From assembly GCA_964600365.1 (NCBI GenBank), contig CAZRJG010000045.1, forward strand, positions 1-18,048: a stretch of DNA of 18,048 nt, in the 5' to 3' direction. Position 1 is the stretch's first letter. The number at the start of each line of letters is the position of its first letter. This stretch comes from GCA-020352575 sp964600365. Its GTDB lineage: Bacteria; Actinomycetota; Acidimicrobiia; Spongiisociales; JAENVV01. The notes below the pieces were generated by a model. That model was not told the origin of the DNA and searched no databases. It saw only the letters and a list, made by a program, of their open reading frames with translations. Both the position numbers and the translations under genes were made by a program. Shown one piece after another: positions 1 to 6,838 of this stretch.

Positions 1-20
1 GGGGCTGGTGCACGGGTGGG

Positions 21-171
21 TGACAACTGATCTGGCTTGCCTTGACGGGTGGGCCGGGAGAGGATGTTGTCTATGCCAAGACCGTATCCGAGAGAGTTCC
101 GAGACGATGTGGTTCGTGTGGCCGAGGGCCGGGACGGGAGCGTGACGTTGGATCAGATCGCGGAGCGATAG
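21..171 (+). mobile_element. IS3-family insertion sequence remnant (left end)
   Basis: The segment begins with TGACAACTGATCTGGC, which has the 5'-TG start usual for IS3-family ends, and leads after about 50 nt into the start of an orfA-like reading frame. The match to the family rests on the orfA N-terminus and the general layout of terminal repeat, short leader and orfA. No orfB, no right-hand terminal repeat and no target duplication are visible. The sequence after about position 166 no longer looks like transposase. This is therefore a decayed or truncated element end. The left boundary at 21 is inferred, not proven. Confidence 0.45.
73..171 (+). pseudogene. Truncated IS3-type transposase OrfA N-terminus
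   Basis: The frame encodes 32 residues beginning MPRPYPREFRDDVVRVAEGR and ending in ...TLDQIAER followed by TAG. This is the first helix and linker of the helix-turn-helix (HTH_Tnp_1-like) domain of IS3 OrfA proteins, which normally run to about 100 aa. The recognition helix and everything after it are missing. A GAGAGG ribosome-binding site lies 9 nt before the ATG at 73; an in-frame ATG at 64 is too close to it. The protein would be non-functional. It is a marker of past insertion next to the sulfotransferase operon. Confidence 0.6.
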
Positions 172-309
172 GTGGCTTTCATAGGAGCCCCCTTCCCGGC
201 TGACAACGGCAGCCTAGCGGGGAGAGATCGAGTCGGAGTGCTGCGCAGAGCTTCAGCGCTGTTGTGGTCTCAACAACGTTCGTGGGCCCGACAGGACGCG
301 AACGGGACG
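172..309. other. 138-nt gap between IS remnant and sulfotransferase 3' end
   Basis: No gene is supported here. A reading frame does run through it on the plus strand but it is antisense to the sulfotransferase and has no family resemblance. The stretch holds two short inverted repeats, GGCTG/CAGCC at 198-214 and TGTTG/CAACA near 252-268. The second could weakly act in termination of the minus-strand operon, but it has no T-run. Confidence 0.3.
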
Positions 310-1209
310 TCAGTCGCCGACGAGGTCGACCAGGAGGTCGGTGAACTCCTCGTAGGAGTCGATGCCGTGCTCGGCGCCCATCGTCTCCTGCCAGTTGCGC
401 TCCATCGTCTCGGCCGCCCACTCCGAGAGGACATATCGGTCGGGGTCGTACGAGCCCGACGTGATCTTCACCGAGCCCGAGCCCGGGGGGAGGGCGCCCA
501 CCAGCTCGGACCGCTCCCGGTGGAGGCGGTCGTTGAACTTGTCGGCGTGGGCGAGCATCCACTCGCGGCTCGACTGGTGGGTCACCAGGTCGATGAGGTC
601 GTCGTCCGACCCGAAGCCGAGGAACTCGTCGATCAGCTCGACGGTGCGCCGGGGATGGTCGAGCATCCACTCGTAGGAGAGCAGCAGCACGTCGGGGTCG
701 TCGCGCATCGCCCACCACGACGCCATGTGCGTCCAGTAGTCCTTCCGCCCCACCTCGAAGTGCGGGGTGAGGTACTCGTCGAGGGTCACCGTCCCGGGCT
801 CGAAGAGCCACCCCTCGTAGAAGCGGTAGTAGGAGATGTGGGTGGCCTTCGGTTCCCGGAAGGAGATGACGTAGCGGCACCCCTTCGGGATGACGTGGTG
901 GTTGTAGTGGGACTTGAAGCCCCTCGGCTCCCACCCCTGGTCGGCGTCGAGGTCGATGCCGAGCGCCTCGGCGACCTCGATCCACGGCGTGACCCGAGAG
1001 ATGTCGTCGAAGGTCGTGTCGGCGCCCGAGCGGAGTTGGTGGAAGATGTGCTGGAGCCACGTCGTCCCCGACTTGCTCCACGGCGTGAGGATCACGTCGG
1101 TGGGGCGGGGCACGAAGGACTTCCCCTTCTCGAAGGTGGACGGGGGGAAGATCATCGCCTTGGTGGCGACCATCTCCTCGAACCCGCGGGGCAGGCGATC
1201 GGTGGGCAT
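310..1209 (-). CDS. PAPS-dependent sulfotransferase (Sulfotransfer_1 family)
   Basis: This 299-aa protein should transfer a sulfuryl group from PAPS to a hydroxyl or amine of an unknown small molecule in the cytoplasm. The 5'-phosphosulfate-binding loop is visible as PWSKSGTTW at residues 43-51, close to the family pattern YPKSGTTW. The candidate catalytic His is His101 in FKSHYNH, and the 3'-phosphate-binding segment is RYVISFREPKATHISYY at about 112-128. The length is normal for the family. It is the last gene of the four-gene minus-strand operon, 23 nt after the TreS-like stop. I chose the ATG at 1209; a GTG at 1236 overlapping the upstream TGA is an alternative that would add nine residues. 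A perfect hairpin lies just before the chosen ATG and holds its best Shine-Dalgarno match. Acceptor substrate cannot be read from sequence; the GH13 neighbour suggests a sugar, which is inference. Confidence 0.88.
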   Translation of the reverse strand: MPTDRLPRGFEEMVATKAMIFPPSTFEKGKSFVPRPTDVILTPWSKSGTTWLQHIFHQLRSGADTTFDDISRVTPWIEVAEALGIDLDADQGWEPRGFKSHYNHHVIPKGCRYVISFREPKATHISYYRFYEGWLFEPGTVTLDEYLTPHFEVGRKDYWTHMASWWAMRDDPDVLLLSYEWMLDHPRRTVELIDEFLGFGSDDDLIDLVTHQSSREWMLAHADKFNDRLHRERSELVGALPPGSGSVKITSGSYDPDRYVLSEWAAETMERNWQETMGAEHGIDSYEEFTDLLVDLVGD

Positions 1210-1212
1210 GGA

Positions 1213-1229
1213 CCGAGGGTACCCCTCGG
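1213..1229 (-). promoter_or_regulatory. Perfect 7-bp hairpin over the sulfotransferase ribosome-binding site
   Basis: In the mRNA sense the sequence is CCGAGGG-GTA-CCCTCGG, a perfect 7-bp stem with a 3-nt loop. It starts 3 nt after the TreS-like stop codon and ends 3 nt before the sulfotransferase ATG. The only Shine-Dalgarno-like stretch (GAGGGG) is in its 5' arm. A ribosome finishing the upstream gene would cover this stem, so it could make the two genes translationally coupled. The function is inferred; the pairing is read directly. Confidence 0.4.
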
Positions 1230-1232
1230 CGC

Positions 1233-2870
1233 TCACAGGTTCGGCGTCGCCAACCAGCGGTACTCGTAGGGGGCCAACGGACCGGTCCTCCCGGTCAGGA
1301 GGTCCACCCCCTCCACGTCGACCTCCACCTCGTCTTCCGAGAGGTTCACGAGCACCGTGACCTCCTCGTGGCCCGACCCGCGGGAGTACGCCGCGACCCT
1401 CGAGTCGACATCGAGGAAGCGACGTTCCTTCCCGAGGAGCCCGGGGAGCTGACGTCGCAACTGGAGCATGGACCGAAGGCCTTCGTGGACCTGGGAAGCC
1501 GTCGAGCGGGGATCCCACAAGTCCTCCTCCACCCGGTTCCACGGGATCGGGCCCCGCACGAGGAACCGGGGATCGTCCCAGCCGGTCCGCTCCGCGGACG
1601 CAACCCGGTGGGCCTCGTCGTTCTCGAGGGCGAACTCGTCGCCGTGGTAGATCACCGGCGTGCCGCCGATGCTGAGCATGAGCGAGAAGAGCCCGAGGAT
1701 CCGACGGGGATCCCCCTCGAGGAGCGTCGCCATGCGGGCGGCGATGCCCTCCCCCTTGCGGAACGACCACGCCGGGTCGCGCAGCCAGAGCCGACGCATC
1801 CGCTCCATCTCGTCGGCATCGAGGAACTCGAGCGTGAGCTCGTCGTGGACCCGGAGGAACACGAACCACGCGGACTCGTCGGGGACGGGTGGGAGTCGCG
1901 TCGGGTCCAGCACCCAGCGCAACGGCGACGCGTCGCCCTCCCCGGCCGCGAGCCACATGCGGGGCATGAGGGGGAAGTGGTACACGCCCTGGCACTCGTC
2001 ACCGTCCCCGAGGAAGTCCCGCACCTCCTCCGGGGGCTGGCACGCCTCGGCGAGCAGGAGCGTGTTCGGGCGGGCCAACTCGACGAGGCCCCGGATGATC
2101 CGCAGGAGCACATGGACCTGGGGGAGGTTCTCACACGTGGTCCCGTCCTCCTTCCAGAGGAACGGGATCGCGTCCAGCCGGAGCCCGTCGACACCGCGCT
2201 CCACCCACCCGAGCATCGCCCGGAGCACTGCCGCGAACAGGTCCGGCTCGTTGTAGTCGAGGTCCGGCTGGAAGGGATAGAAACGGTGGAAGTAGAACCT
2301 GCCGCGTGCCCCCGTCGACCCCTCGGGGGTCGGCTCCCAGTTGGAGGGCACCATCCCCTTGAAGAGGAGACGGGCGTCGGCGTACTCCTCGCCGGTGTCC
2401 GACCAGTGGAACCAGCGTGCCGACTCCCCGCCGCGCAGCGCCTCCTGGAACCACGGGTGCTCATCGGAGACGTGGTTGAGGGCGAAGTCGAACAGCACCC
2501 GCATTCCCCGGTCGTGGGCATCGAGCAGGAACCGCTGGAACGCCTCGCCGCCTCCGAGGTCGGCGCGCACGAGGGTGTGGTCGCTCACGTCGAAGCCGTC
2601 GTCGCGCATGGGGGACTGGAGGATCGGGAGGAGCCACAGCGTGTCGACACCGAGGTCCACGAGGTGGTCGAGGCGGGCCCGGAGGCCGTCGAACGTGCCG
2701 TCGTCGGCGTACGCCTCGACGTACAGGGAGTACACGACGGCGTGCTGCCACCAGGCGGGGGGGAGCGCCGGGCCGCCCATCGCCTCGGCCCGGGCGATGA
2801 GCCCCTCGATGTGGTCGAGGTGGTCCTCGCCGTACAACTCGACCCAGTCGGCGCGCAGTTGTTCGGTCAT
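1233..2870 (-). CDS. GH13 alpha-glucosidase-type enzyme, trehalose synthase-like (TreS family)
   Basis: This 545-aa protein has a complete (beta/alpha)8 GH13 catalytic domain. The four conserved regions are DFALNH (128-133), GLRLDAIPF with nucleophile Asp233, LLLAEA with acid/base Glu275, and RVHDEL with Asp343. The segments FHWSDTGEEYADAR (154-167), HRFYPFQPDLDYNEPD (195-210) and FLRVHDELTLE closely resemble maltose/trehalose-interconverting TreS, which is about 570-600 aa. One departure is Val341 where the family normally has Asn before His-Asp. The protein lacks a signal peptide and should be cytoplasmic. Its ATG overlaps the upstream peptidase stop by 4 nt (ATGA). TreS-like function (maltose to trehalose, or a related glucoside isomerisation or hydrolysis) is likely but exact specificity is not determined; a different GH13 activity remains possible. 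Confidence 0.88.
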   Translation of the reverse strand: MTEQLRADWVELYGEDHLDHIEGLIARAEAMGGPALPPAWWQHAVVYSLYVEAYADDGTFDGLRARLDHLVDLGVDTLWLLPILQSPMRDDGFDVSDHTLVRADLGGGEAFQRFLLDAHDRGMRVLFDFALNHVSDEHPWFQEALRGGESARWFHWSDTGEEYADARLLFKGMVPSNWEPTPEGSTGARGRFYFHRFYPFQPDLDYNEPDLFAAVLRAMLGWVERGVDGLRLDAIPFLWKEDGTTCENLPQVHVLLRIIRGLVELARPNTLLLAEACQPPEEVRDFLGDGDECQGVYHFPLMPRMWLAAGEGDASPLRWVLDPTRLPPVPDESAWFVFLRVHDELTLEFLDADEMERMRRLWLRDPAWSFRKGEGIAARMATLLEGDPRRILGLFSLMLSIGGTPVIYHGDEFALENDEAHRVASAERTGWDDPRFLVRGPIPWNRVEEDLWDPRSTASQVHEGLRSMLQLRRQLPGLLGKERRFLDVDSRVAAYSRGSGHEEVTVLVNLSEDEVEVDVEGVDLLTGRTGPLAPYEYRWLATPNL

Positions 2871-4867
2871 GCGAGGTGGTGGAGGAGGAAGGCGAAGATG
2901 TCGGCCGACTCGTCGATGAGTTTCGAGACGGGCTTGCCGAGGCCGTGCCCCGCCCGTCGCTCCACTCGTTCGAGGATCGGTCGCTCCGAGGCGCCCCCGG
3001 CGGCGTGCTGGAGCGTGGCGGCGAACTTGTGGGAGTGCATGGGCACCACCCGGTCATCGGTCTCCGCGGTGGTGATGAGCAGCGGCGGGTAGGCCACGCC
3101 CTCGGCCACGTTGTGGAGGGGGGAGTACGCCCGCAGCCACTCGAACGCCTCGGGGTCGGCGGCATCGCCGTACTCCACCGTCCAGTACCGGCCGGCGGTG
3201 AAGTGCTGGTACCGGTACATGTCGATCACGGGGACCTGGCTCACGACGGCGTCGAAGGCGTCGGGGGCCTGGAGCATCGTGGCGGCGGTGAGGAGCCCGC
3301 CGTTGGAACCTCCCCGGCTCCCCACCTTCGAGGCGATGCCTGCCGCCTTCAGGTGACGGGCACAGGCGATGAAATCGTCGAAGACGTGCTGCTTGTTGCC
3401 GAGCATCCCGTCCTCGTGCCACCGCTCCCCCAACTCGTTGCCGCCACGGAGGTTCGCCACCGCCACGACACCACCCTCCTCGAGGAAGGCGAGGCGCGCC
3501 GGGCTGAAGACCGGGGTGAGGTTGATGTTGAAGCCCCCGTACCCGTACACGACGGTGGGAGCCGGGAGCGCGGTGCCCTCGGCGCGCAGCAGGAACATGC
3601 CGACCTCGGTCCCGTCGGCCGATGTCGCGACGTCGCGGGTCACCGACACCCCTTCGTACCCGGGTTCGCCGGCGAGGAGCGAGAGCCCGGTCGCGTCCCA
3701 GTGGTATACCGACGGCGGGATCGTGAACGACTGCCATCCGAGCAGGAGCACATCATCGCCGGGTCGGCCGGACACCTCGGCGAGGGTGCCGGGGCCGGGA
3801 AGCGGGATGACCCCGCCCGGGGTTCCGTCGCGGCCGTACCGCTCGACGACGTGGGCGGCGTCGCGCACGCGGGTGAGGATGACCTCATCGCCCGAGACGA
3901 GCGCCGTCTCGAAGGCCTCGTCGCCCTCGGGGATCACCGTCTCGACGCGCTCCGGTGCGTCGAGTGGGATCCGCACCACCCGACCGTTGGGGGCGTCGAG
4001 GTCGGTGGCGACGAGGAACGCCCCGTCGACGAGGTCGAGGACGTCGAACCCGGCGATCCCCGGGTCGCGGAGCCGCTCCCACTCGCCGTCGGGGAGCGCC
4101 TTGTGGAGCACCCCCGTCTTGTGCGAGGTGCCGACCCACTCGGCGAGGACGAGGCGGGAGCCATCCCCCACGACCTTCGGGGTGTAGCCGGGGTCTCCGT
4201 CGTCATCGTTGGCGAACACGAGGACGTCGTCGGCCTGGTCGTCGCCGAGGCGATGGAAGAACACCGCCATGTGCGTCGCGAGGCCGGTGCCGGTGCGATC
4301 CGCACCGGGGAAACGTCCATAGAAGAAGCCGTCGTCGTGCCAGGCGACGCTCGTGAACTTCACCTCCACGAGCTCATCGGGAAGGTCCTCCCCGGTGGCG
4401 ACGTCACGGATGCGGATGACCTGCCAATCGGACCCGGCCTCGGCGACCGAGTACGCGAAGTGGGCGCCGTCGGGTGCGAGCGATGCCATCACCACGGCCA
4501 CCGCCCCGTCCTCGGAGAGGGTGTTCGGGTCGAGCAGCATCCGCTCCCCGCCCTCGAGGCCATGGCGGACGAAGTACACGGGCTGGTCCCGGAGGCCGTC
4601 GTTGCGGGCGTACACGTACGTCCCCGACCGGTGCATCGCCCCGCCGGTGCGGGGGACGTTCCACCGTGCCGCCATGCGCTCCCCGAGCCGCTCCCGCTCG
4701 GGAAGCCCCGCGAGGTACGGGAGGCTGATCTGGTTCTGCGCCTCCACGAAGGCGATCGTCTCGGGATCGTCGGGGTCCTCGGTCCATCGGTACGGGTCGG
4801 GCACCTCCACGCCGTGGAACACATCGACGACGCCGGAACGACGAGCGTGCGGGAACGTGAAGGGCAT
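2867..4867 (-). CDS. Prolyl oligopeptidase family serine peptidase (S9A)
   Basis: This 666-aa cytoplasmic peptidase should cleave short peptides after proline. The N-terminus carries the S9A signature DPYRWTEDPDDPETIAFVEAQ, then a beta-propeller region, then the alpha/beta-hydrolase domain. The nucleophile is in GSRGGSNGG (Ser about 521 from the ATG), the Asp in TTAETDDRVVPMHSHK (about 604-605) and the His in RAGHGLGKP (about 641). The length is typical for bacterial POPs (about 680-700 aa). I chose the ATG at 4867 because GGAGG lies 5 nt before it; a GTG at 4885 overlapping the ybaK-like stop (GTGA) would add six residues and has no such site. No signal peptide is seen. It sits second in the operon; its link to the sugar and sulfo-transfer genes downstream is not obvious. 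Confidence 0.93.
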   Translation of the reverse strand: MPFTFPHARRSGVVDVFHGVEVPDPYRWTEDPDDPETIAFVEAQNQISLPYLAGLPERERLGERMAARWNVPRTGGAMHRSGTYVYARNDGLRDQPVYFVRHGLEGGERMLLDPNTLSEDGAVAVVMASLAPDGAHFAYSVAEAGSDWQVIRIRDVATGEDLPDELVEVKFTSVAWHDDGFFYGRFPGADRTGTGLATHMAVFFHRLGDDQADDVLVFANDDDGDPGYTPKVVGDGSRLVLAEWVGTSHKTGVLHKALPDGEWERLRDPGIAGFDVLDLVDGAFLVATDLDAPNGRVVRIPLDAPERVETVIPEGDEAFETALVSGDEVILTRVRDAAHVVERYGRDGTPGGVIPLPGPGTLAEVSGRPGDDVLLLGWQSFTIPPSVYHWDATGLSLLAGEPGYEGVSVTRDVATSADGTEVGMFLLRAEGTALPAPTVVYGYGGFNINLTPVFSPARLAFLEEGGVVAVANLRGGNELGERWHEDGMLGNKQHVFDDFIACARHLKAAGIASKVGSRGGSNGGLLTAATMLQAPDAFDAVVSQVPVIDMYRYQHFTAGRYWTVEYGDAADPEAFEWLRAYSPLHNVAEGVAYPPLLITTAETDDRVVPMHSHKFAATLQHAAGGASERPILERVERRAGHGLGKPVSKLIDESADIFAFLLHHLA

Positions 4868-4881
4868 CGGATCCTCCGGGG

Positions 4882-5346
4882 TCACTTCGAGACGTCCAGC
4901 GCGCGGGCACCCGTGACGGCGAGCACATCCGCCGGTGCGAGGTTGAGGGCCATGCCGTGGGCGCCGGCACCGAGCGAGACCATGTCCATCCTCTCGAGCC
5001 GGGCGTCCATGACCACCGGCCAGCCGCCGTCGGCGCCGAACGGGGTGATCGTCCCCCGCTCGTACCCGGTGGCGGCCTTCGCCTCCGCCGGGTCGGGCAT
5101 GGTGAGTCGCCGCACGCCCAGTGCTGCCCGGAGCTTCTTGTAGTCGAGGCCACCGTCACCGGGGACGAGCACGAGCACGTACTCCCCCTCCTCGACCCGC
5201 ACCACGAGCGTCTTCACGAGTTGCTCGAGGCGGATCCCCCGCGCCTCCGCTGCCTCCTCGGCCGAAGAGACACGCCCGTACTCGACCACCTCGTACGGCA
5301 CACCGGCGGCGTCGAGGGCATCGGTCGCAGGGGTGGTGGGCGGCAT
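4882..5346 (-). CDS. YbaK/EbsC-family aminoacyl-tRNA deacylase
   Basis: This 154-aa protein belongs to the YbaK/ProX/EbsC fold, which hydrolyses mischarged aminoacyl-tRNA such as Cys-tRNA(Pro). Visible hallmarks are a Lys in LVKTLVV (Lys45), the GDGGLDYKKL segment (63-72), and GYERGTITPFG (94-104), matching the family's substrate-pocket Gly-Tyr and Ser/Thr-Pro-x-Gly motif. The length equals that of stand-alone bacterial YbaK proteins. It is the first gene of the minus-strand operon. The ATG at 5346 has a TACCCT -10 box only 7 nt upstream, so its mRNA is probably leaderless. Which mischarged tRNA it edits cannot be told from sequence. Confidence 0.88.
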   Translation of the reverse strand: MPPTTPATDALDAAGVPYEVVEYGRVSSAEEAAEARGIRLEQLVKTLVVRVEEGEYVLVLVPGDGGLDYKKLRAALGVRRLTMPDPAEAKAATGYERGTITPFGADGGWPVVMDARLERMDMVSLGAGAHGMALNLAPADVLAVTGARALDVSK

Positions 5347-5353
5347 CCCCGGG

Positions 5354-5359
5354 AGGGTA
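5354..5359 (-). promoter_or_regulatory. -10 box of the ybaK-like operon, leaderless layout
   Basis: TACCCT (minus strand) is followed by exactly 7 nt (CCCGGGG) and then the ATG. Transcription starting 7 nt after a -10 box would begin at the A of the start codon. No recognisable -35 hexamer is seen at 16-18 nt spacing. Confidence 0.4.
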
Positions 5360-5578
5360 GGTGCGCCGGAGGAGCGTGCGCCCCCCGCTCGTGCCGGGGA
5401 CCTCGCCTCGTCCGAATGCCGTGAGGACCCGGACGGAGGGTGGGGCACGCCTCGACACGACTGCCCCCGGCCTGGAATGGCGATCGCCCCCGGGACGCCC
5501 GACTCCTCGGCCCACCGGTGCGGGCGGGGCACGCCGGGCGGGCGGGGAGGAAGGGGCAGGTAGGCTCGCCCACCTCCC
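5360..5578. other. Divergent intergenic region between ybaK-like and glycerate kinase genes
   Basis: The stretch is GC-rich and holds the start regions of two divergent units. A TAGGCT at 5561-5566, 12 nt before the plus-strand ATG, is the best -10 candidate for the kinase. The 10-mer GGGGCACGCC occurs twice in the same orientation, at 5442-5451 and 5526-5535. I see no gene, RNA or riboswitch here; the plus-strand frames crossing it run into the kinase in other phases and look like noise. Confidence 0.35.
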
Positions 5579-6838
5579 ATGCCCCCCACCGGCACTCCCC
5601 CGCCCGACCTCAGGGGCGCGTTCGCACGGGCCCTCGACGCCGTCGAACCCGCACGGCTCACCCGTACGGCCCTCACCGGGCTCGTAGGGGGGACCACTCC
5701 TGCCACGATCATCGCCATCGGGAAGGCGGCACCGGCGATGACCCGGGGTGCGGTCGAAGCGCTCGGCTCGTCCCCGGTGGTGGGCGTGGCGGTCTCCGAC
5801 CACGTCGAGGACGTCCCAGGACCCATCCGGCTCGTCGTGGGCGACCACCCGTTCCCGGGCGAGCGATCGATGCGGGCGGGACGCGCCGTACGGGACCTCC
5901 TCCTCGCCACGCCCCCGGACCATCTCGTCGTCCTCCTCGTCTCGGGAGGGGGATCGGCCCTCGCCGAACTCCCGGTCGACGGCCTCGACGTGGCCGAGGT
6001 CTCGGCGACGAGCCGGCACCTCATGCGTGTCGGCACCCCGATCGCCGAACTCAACACCGTCCGGCGTCACCTCTCCCAACTCAAGAACGGCGGCCTCGCC
6101 CGCATCGCGGGGGACCGCCGCATGGTGGTGCTCGCCATCTCCGACATCCCGCGCCTTCGCACCTCGGACATCGCCTCGGGACCGACCATCGCCGACGGCA
6201 CGACCGCACGGGATGCCCTGGCAGTCCTCCGACGTCGCCTCACACCCGACGACATCCCACCGGGTGTCCTCCGGGCACTCCGGGAGGCAGAGGCCGATGC
6301 TCCCCCGGCGACGACCGCGCCATGCACCGTGATCGCAGACGGCGCCACGGCTGCGCACGCCGCCGCCGCGCACCTCCGCGGACGCGGATTCGCCTGTCGC
6401 GTCCTCGACGACCCACTCGAGGGCGACGCCATCGCCGCGTCCCGAGCGTTCTGTCGAACCCTCTCACCGGTGGTGACGATCACCCACGGGGAGACCACCA
6501 TGCAGGTCACCGGCGCCGGGACCGGGGGGCGGAACCAGTCGGCGGCGCTCGCCGCAGCCATCGCCCTCGACGACGGCCCCCCGGCTGCCTTCGGGGCGTT
6601 CGCCACGGACGGGGTGGACGGCCCCACCGACGCAGCGGGTGCGACGGTCGACCATCACACCGCGGGGCGGATGCGACAGGCGGGGATCGACCCGCCGGCG
6701 CACCTGGCGGCCGACGACGCCCACCCGGCACTCGCCGCAGCCGACGCGCTCGTCCGCACCGGGCCGACCGGCACCAACGTGAGCGACCTGTGGATGGGCT
6801 GGCGTGCCCCGGGGGGCACGTCGGTCACGCCGCGATGA
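5579..6838 (+). CDS. Glycerate 2-kinase (DUF4147/MOFRL family)
   Basis: This 419-aa protein should phosphorylate D-glycerate to 2-phosphoglycerate with ATP, feeding glyoxylate, serine or sugar-acid catabolism into glycolysis. Older annotations call the family hydroxypyruvate reductase TtuD. The N-terminal DUF4147 domain shows IGKAAPAM with Lys49 (46-53), LLVSGGGSAL (119-128), NTVRRHLSQLKNGGLA (159-174) and SDIPRLRTSDIASGPT (188-203). The C-terminal MOFRL domain shows HGETTMQVTGAGTGGRNQ (303-320), ATDGVDGPTDAAGA (342-355) and TGPTGTNVSDL (394-404). The length is normal. A possible -10 box TAGGCT lies 12 nt before the ATG, giving a leader of only a few nt. The gene stands alone, divergent from the ybaK operon, and its last 14 nt overlap the convergent permease gene. 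Kinase activity is known for the family; the exact substrate is inferred. Confidence 0.92.
   Translation: MPPTGTPPPDLRGAFARALDAVEPARLTRTALTGLVGGTTPATIIAIGKAAPAMTRGAVEALGSSPVVGVAVSDHVEDVPGPIRLVVGDHPFPGERSMRAGRAVRDLLLATPPDHLVVLLVSGGGSALAELPVDGLDVAEVSATSRHLMRVGTPIAELNTVRRHLSQLKNGGLARIAGDRRMVVLAISDIPRLRTSDIASGPTIADGTTARDALAVLRRRLTPDDIPPGVLRALREAEADAPPATTAPCTVIADGATAAHAAAAHLRGRGFACRVLDDPLEGDAIAASRAFCRTLSPVVTITHGETTMQVTGAGTGGRNQSAALAAAIALDDGPPAAFGAFATDGVDGPTDAAGATVDHHTAGRMRQAGIDPPAHLAADDAHPALAAADALVRTGPTGTNVSDLWMGWRAPGGTSVTPR

Noticed and set aside
201..210. TGACAACGGC at 201, echoing TGACAACTGA at 21, as a possible second IS end
   Set aside because: Only seven bases are shared, in direct and not inverted orientation, and the same 10-mer occurs by chance in coding sequence near 18031.
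310..1995. A 561-codon minus-strand frame that would extend the sulfotransferase far upstream
   Set aside because: The extra part is an out-of-phase shadow of the GH13 gene. The family start is at the ATG at 1209.
2876..5143. A 755-codon plus-strand open frame antisense to the peptidase and GH13 genes
   Set aside because: It mirrors the codon phase of the minus-strand genes, as expected in very GC-rich DNA, and its translation (His/Val/Glu/Arg-rich) shows no domain. The opposing peptidase has a full catalytic triad.
5442..5535. Direct repeat GGGGCACGCC (5442 and 5526) as an operator pair
   Set aside because: Ten-base G/C-only words recur by chance in this composition, and neither copy has dyad symmetry.
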